36,307 nt of DNA from an uncultured Lachnospiraceae bacterium (GTDB taxonomy: Bacteria > Bacillota > Clostridia > Lachnospirales > Lachnospiraceae), in contig CAMWLJ010000030.1 in the NCBI GenBank assembly GCA_947175055.1, forward strand, positions 1 through 36,307, read 5' to 3'. The notes below the pieces were generated by a model. The model saw nothing but the letters and a program-made list of their open reading frames with translations. It was not told where the DNA came from and made no database searches. Made by a program: the position numbers and the translations under genes. Below are positions 33,099 to 36,307 of this stretch, piece after piece. The number at the start of each line of letters is the position of its first letter. Positions within the stretch are counted from its first letter, which is position 1.

Positions 33099-33590
33099 AT
33101 GTCCATGGATCCGAAGGAACAGTACGACAGAATCTATCGTTACTGTTATTTCAAACTGCATGACAGAGAACTGGCTGAGGATATCACACAGGAAACGTTC
33201 CTGCGTTATCTGGAAAAATACCACTGCGATTCGGTACAAGAGGCCCTGCGGTGTCTGTACACGATCGCAGGACATCTTTGCGTGGATGCGTACCGAAAGC
33301 GCAAGGATATACCTCTATCAGCGCTTTCGGAGGAGATGGCGGAAGAGAGGCTGCCCTGTAAGGAAGGGGACAGCGAAGAAGAGCAGACGATCAGCCGTCT
33401 CGCGGTACGTGCGGCGCTTGACGGGCTGACAGAGGAGGAAAAGGAGCTTCTTTTATTGCGTTATGTGAATGAAGTCCCGCTGGTAACGATCGGAAAGATT
33501 CTGGGACTTTCCAGATTTGCGGTATATCGCAGAATTGTAAATGCATCCGGAAAACTCAAGGAAAACCTGAGAAGGGAGGGATTTAAATGA
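33099..33590 (+). CDS. ECF-like sigma-70 family factor
   Basis: A 163-residue sigma factor. Region 2 reads YDRIYRYCYFKLHDRELAED then ITQETFLRYLEK, and region 4 reads LDGLTEEEKELLLLRYVNEV, LVTIGKILGLSRFAVYRRI. It would direct RNA polymerase to a small set of promoters. ATG 33099 follows AGAGGAG by 11 nt; ATG 33105 is also possible, and ATG 33075 has the ribosome site inside it. An ECF-like -35, TGAACT, lies at 33004-33009, but its -10 is uncertain. Its stop overlaps the next gene as ATGA, so the membrane protein downstream is made with it. Confidence 0.85.
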   Translation: MSMDPKEQYDRIYRYCYFKLHDRELAEDITQETFLRYLEKYHCDSVQEALRCLYTIAGHLCVDAYRKRKDIPLSALSEEMAEERLPCKEGDSEEEQTISRLAVRAALDGLTEEEKELLLLRYVNEVPLVTIGKILGLSRFAVYRRIVNASGKLKENLRREGFK

Positions 33591-34423
33591 AGGGGAAGAG
33601 CTGGAAAAAGAAAGAATTGCAAAAGGAACTGTGGTATGCTTTTGCGGCGCCAAAACCGCAGCGCAGGGAAGAGTTCTTGCGGTTGCTTGCCGAAAGGGCT
33701 TTGGTAGATGAACGGTACGGTCTGCATGCGGAAAATGTGGCCCATCCGAACAGGCCCCTGGCAGGATTGCCGGTCTTTGTGCTCTCGCAGATCGCTTATA
33801 TCAGGAAGGGGATCTGGTGGCTGTCGGCTATGATATTTGCGTGTGCCTGTTTTCTGGCAGCAAGTCCGGGGATGGCAGGAGACGGAGCGCAGGATCGGGT
33901 ATTGTGGGGGATCGCGGCGCTTGCACCGTTGTTGGCCATGACTGTGATCGCGGAGAGCGGACGGTCTGAGACCTGGGAGATGGCGGAGTTGGAGATGGCG
34001 ACAAGATTTTCCCTGAGAAGCGTGGTGCTGGCAAGACTGGGCATCCTTGGGTTGGAAAATTTGGTGATGCTTACCCTGTTTGTATTTGTGGGAAGAGGCG
34101 GGGATCCTGTCGGACAGGAGGGCGGTGTTTTACAGACCGGACTTTGCATTTTGCTGCCATATCTGCTGACCTGTTTTCTCGGCTTATGGATCGTGCGTAG
34201 ATTTCGGGGGCAGCAGGCTGTTTACTGGTGTTTTGGTATGGCAGTATGCGTCAGTGTTATGGTCTTCACGATTCCTGACAGAATAGGGTATCCGGAACAG
34301 GAGAGAAACTTGATCTGGTGGGCGGCGTGTACGTTTATGCTTGGTGTGGGTACGGTGAAGCAATGTATCCGGTTTGTGGGTGAAACGGCGGAACTGTCAT
34401 ACTGTCTGCATGATCATGCCTGA
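33587..34423 (+). CDS. Six-helix membrane protein coupled to the sigma factor
   Basis: A 278-residue protein of unknown family. A basic N-terminal cytosolic part of about 85 residues (KGKSWKKKELQKELWYAFAA) precedes six hydrophobic helices, among them WWLSAMIFACACFLAASP, VLWGIAALAPLLAMTVIA, LGILGLENLVMLTLFVFVG and WCFGMAVCVSVMVFTI. No zinc-binding anti-sigma motif (HxxxCxxC) is present. Its position, overlapping the sigma gene by 4 bp, suggests it holds or releases that factor, or is a membrane part of the ABC complex encoded next. Both ideas are inferences. Confidence 0.65.
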   Translation: MKGKSWKKKELQKELWYAFAAPKPQRREEFLRLLAERALVDERYGLHAENVAHPNRPLAGLPVFVLSQIAYIRKGIWWLSAMIFACACFLAASPGMAGDGAQDRVLWGIAALAPLLAMTVIAESGRSETWEMAELEMATRFSLRSVVLARLGILGLENLVMLTLFVFVGRGGDPVGQEGGVLQTGLCILLPYLLTCFLGLWIVRRFRGQQAVYWCFGMAVCVSVMVFTIPDRIGYPEQERNLIWWAACTFMLGVGTVKQCIRFVGETAELSYCLHDHA

Positions 34424-34433
34424 ACTGCATCTT

Positions 34434-34538
34434 ATACTTACACCGTACTTTTCAAAGAACGTTCCACCTGTGCGGTTGAATGCTCCAAAGAGCATCTAAC
34501 CTGACGTTTGTGTCCGGAAAGACATGAGGTGCAAGTAT
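34434..34538. repeat. 105-bp structured inverted repeat inside the sigma-ABC operon
   Basis: ATACTTACACC (34434-34444) and GGTGCAAGTAT (34528-34538) are inverted with one mismatch. Inside, GGTT..ATGCTC (34480-34485) pairs with GAGCAT..AACC (34490-34495) around loop CAAA. It fills the gap between the membrane-protein gene and the ATPase gene. It may be an attenuator or RNA-processing site that sets the ratio of the two halves, or a small mobile repeat. Confidence 0.4.
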
Positions 34539-34593
34539 GATCGGAAACGGAATTGTTGCAGAAATGAGTACAGAAATAAATGAGGAGATGGAT

Positions 34594-35331
34594 ATGGAAC
34601 TGGTAATCGATCGATTGACAAAACAATATAAAAACCGGATCGCAGTGGACCGGGTCAGCGTGAAGCTGCAGCAGGGTGTTTACGGTCTTCTGGGTGCTAA
34701 CGGTGCCGGCAAGACTACGCTGATGAGAATGCTGTGCGGGATCTTGCGGCCTACCGGCGGCACGGTAGCTTTTGACGGCATAGATGTGAGCGAGGAGGCT
34801 TACCGCGCCGTGCTGGGGTATTTGCCACAGGATTTCGGGTATTATCCGGAGTTTAATGCCACGGATTTTCTGCTGTATCTGGCAGCGTTAAAAGGAATCC
34901 CGCGGGCACAGGCAAAGAAAAAGGCAGCAGAGCTTTTGGAACTCGTGTCGCTGCAGGAGAGCCGGCGTAAGAAGATTAAAACTTTTTCCGGGGGTATGAA
35001 ACAGCGGCTGGGCATTGCGCAGGCCTTGCTCAACGATCCGCAGTTGTTGATCCTGGATGAACCGACGGCGGGGCTGGATCCGAAGGAGCGGGTGCGTTTT
35101 CGGAATCTGATCGAAAGTTTGGGGAAGGACAGGATCGTGCTTTTGTCTACTCATATCGTCTCGGATATTGAGCATATTGCAGACCGGATCCTGATGATGA
35201 AAGCAGGGCGGCTGATCTATCAGGGTGTCTGGGACGAGGAGCAGGGAGATCTGGAAGCATTCTATCTTAGCCAGTTTGCGGAGGAAGAGGGAGAAAGGCT
35301 TTGGAATGGAGGAAATAATGCAGAATCATAA
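34594..35331 (+). CDS. ABC transporter ATP-binding protein
   Basis: A 245-residue ATPase of the ABC-2 / drug-exporter group. Walker A is LLGANGAGKTTLMRMLCG, the Q-loop is YLPQDFGYYPEF, the signature is FSGGMKQRLGIAQALL, Walker B is LLILDEPTAGLDP and the switch histidine is in LLSTHIVSDIEHI. ATG 34594 is chosen because GAGGAG sits 6 nt upstream; the frame is open further upstream to 34537 but without a better site. The last 14 bp overlap the permease gene. Confidence 0.93.
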   Translation: MELVIDRLTKQYKNRIAVDRVSVKLQQGVYGLLGANGAGKTTLMRMLCGILRPTGGTVAFDGIDVSEEAYRAVLGYLPQDFGYYPEFNATDFLLYLAALKGIPRAQAKKKAAELLELVSLQESRRKKIKTFSGGMKQRLGIAQALLNDPQLLILDEPTAGLDPKERVRFRNLIESLGKDRIVLLSTHIVSDIEHIADRILMMKAGRLIYQGVWDEEQGDLEAFYLSQFAEEEGERLWNGGNNAES

Positions 35332-36307
35332 TTTGGGGACACTCTATCGCTATGAAATGATAAAGATCATGAAACGAAAGCTCGTCTGGGCCACAATGTT
35401 TGTCTGTCTTGTGGGGGTGATCGTGGCTGTCTGCAGCGGCCTGATGGGTAAGTATTATGTGGACGGAGAAATCTGGGATACTCATTATCACATGTATCAG
35501 GTGGATCGGCAGTATATGGAGGCACTGTCCGGCAGAGTTGTGGATCAGCAGCTGCTTACACAGATGCAGGAAGCCTATGCCATGATTCCGCCCGGGGCAG
35601 AGCGGTATACATTGACGGAAGAGTACCAGACTTATGCACGGCCTTACAGTGAAATCTTCAACCTGGTACGCATATGGACGGGAATGAAGATGGAGGAGGT
35701 GAAGGAGTGGGAGGTGGATGAGCAGGCACTCTACAGGATGCGGCAGGAGAATCTGGAAAAAGAATGGCAGGATGCAATGCTTACGGAGAAAGAAAAGGCG
35801 TTCTGGCGGGAAAAGGAAGGGCAGATCGACAAGCCGGTCACGTATCTGTATTATGACGGGCTGGGGAGATGCGCGGTTCATATGGTGCCGACGATCGGAG
35901 TTTTGATGCTTTTGTTTGTGGCGGTCAGTCTTTCGGGGATCTTTGCGGAGGAGCATACCCGCAGGACGGATCAGTTGATCCTGACAGGGGCCAAAGGGAA
36001 AAGTACCGCATATTATGCAAAAATTCTGGCGGGTATCAGCTTTGCTGCTTTGGGTACATTGGTCATGGAGACGCTTACGGTCATTCTGACATTGAGTCTG
36101 TATGGTGCAGGAGGATCTGATGCTGTTTTTCAGCTTGCCTATGCAGGATATTCTTATCCGCTGACAGTAGGACAGGCGTGTCTGATCGAATATGGGATCA
36201 TACTTGTCACTACCATAACAGGCGGCGTGTTTGTGATGGTTCTGTCGGAAGTGCTGCACAACAGTCTTGCCACGCTGGCAATCTGCAGCGGCTGGATCAT
36301 TGCCGGT
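35318..36307 (+). CDS. ABC-2 type permease, cut by window edge
   Basis: The frame opens at ATG 35318, with GGAGG 5 nt upstream, and stays open to the window edge (330 codons). The first helix is near residues 24-45 (LVWATMFVCLVGVIVAVCSG). A large outer, charged region of about 140 residues follows (YQVDRQYMEALSGRVVDQQL ... KEKAFWREKEGQID), then helices at MVPTIGVLMLLFVAVSLSGI, a cytosolic FAEEHTRRTDQLILTGAKGK loop typical of ABC-2 permeases, and further helices to the end. It overlaps the ATPase gene, so the two form one exporter or membrane-remodelling complex. The substrate is unknown. Confidence 0.85.
   Translation, partial: MQNHNLGTLYRYEMIKIMKRKLVWATMFVCLVGVIVAVCSGLMGKYYVDGEIWDTHYHMYQVDRQYMEALSGRVVDQQLLTQMQEAYAMIPPGAERYTLTEEYQTYARPYSEIFNLVRIWTGMKMEEVKEWEVDEQALYRMRQENLEKEWQDAMLTEKEKAFWREKEGQIDKPVTYLYYDGLGRCAVHMVPTIGVLMLLFVAVSLSGIFAEEHTRRTDQLILTGAKGKSTAYYAKILAGISFAALGTLVMETLTVILTLSLYGAGGSDAVFQLAYAGYSYPLTVGQACLIEYGIILVTTITGGVFVMVLSEVLHNSLATLAICSGWIIAG

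Noticed and set aside
35267..36259. 330-codon open frame on the minus strand
   Set aside because: It lies wholly opposite the ABC ATPase and permease genes, is rich in His, Gln and Arg as expected of an antisense shadow, and has no ribosome site or family motif.
1..36307. CRISPR array, tRNA or rRNA genes
   Set aside because: No regularly spaced repeats of CRISPR type were seen, and no cloverleaf or rRNA-like stretch was recognised by eye; a dedicated scan was not possible.

Overview
The window looks like chromosome of an anaerobic, spore-forming clostridium, most likely Lachnospiraceae. It carries spoIVA, a GerA-type germination protein behind a promoter that reads as SigG-type, the oxygen-sensitive ribonucleotide reductase pair nrdD-nrdG, a DUF4358 lipoprotein, and strong AGGAGG-like ribosome sites. 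No tRNA, rRNA or CRISPR array was seen. Family names come from reading motifs, not from a search.

Layout. (1) About 1-3350 is AT-rich and decayed: gene ends, a 249-bp inverted-repeat element, a hicA-hicB toxin-antitoxin pair, a serine recombinase with repeated upstream motifs, a frameshifted sigma-factor remnant and a LacI-family remnant. It reads as the scar of one or more mobile elements. (2) 3377-8173 holds single genes and small operons: a membrane acyltransferase, a membrane-anchored XRE regulator (minus), then HD-domain protein, alpha/beta hydrolase, YkgJ-type cysteine-cluster protein and a DUF4358 lipoprotein. (3) 8203-12921 (minus) is a polyamine operon: XRE-cupin regulator, then potA, potB, potC, potD, with a near-consensus promoter and palindromic operator candidates. 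(4) 13108-23856 (plus) carries a lactonase-like propeller protein, spoIVA, purine nucleoside phosphorylase, an MTA/SAH-type deaminase, a membrane-anchored MutS-like ATPase, RNase H, a small membrane protein, a YjjG-type nucleotidase, a WYL regulator and an aminotransferase. (5) 23962-27535 is a deoxynucleotide unit: strong promoter, two NrdR-like boxes, long leader, nrdD, nrdG, and a dUTPase gene. (6) 27579-29142 is a germination gene. (7) 29514-30523 is manA; 30619-32874 (minus) is a soluble hybrid histidine kinase. (8) 33099 to the end is an operon of ECF-like sigma factor, membrane protein, ABC ATPase and ABC permease, cut by the window edge.

How they work together. NrdD/NrdG make deoxynucleotides without oxygen, dUTPase clears dUTP, and YjjG plus the phosphorylase and deaminase handle damaged or spent nucleosides. 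Pot proteins import spermidine/putrescine under their own regulator. SpoIVA builds the spore coat base, and the GerA protein acts in the spore inner membrane at germination. The most unusual local signals are the spoIVA ribosome site built into a terminator-like hairpin, the paired NrdR boxes 30 bp apart, the recombination-site-like repeats by the serine recombinase, a period-8 tandem repeat between potC and potD, and the sigma-membrane-ABC operon without a recognisable anti-sigma domain.
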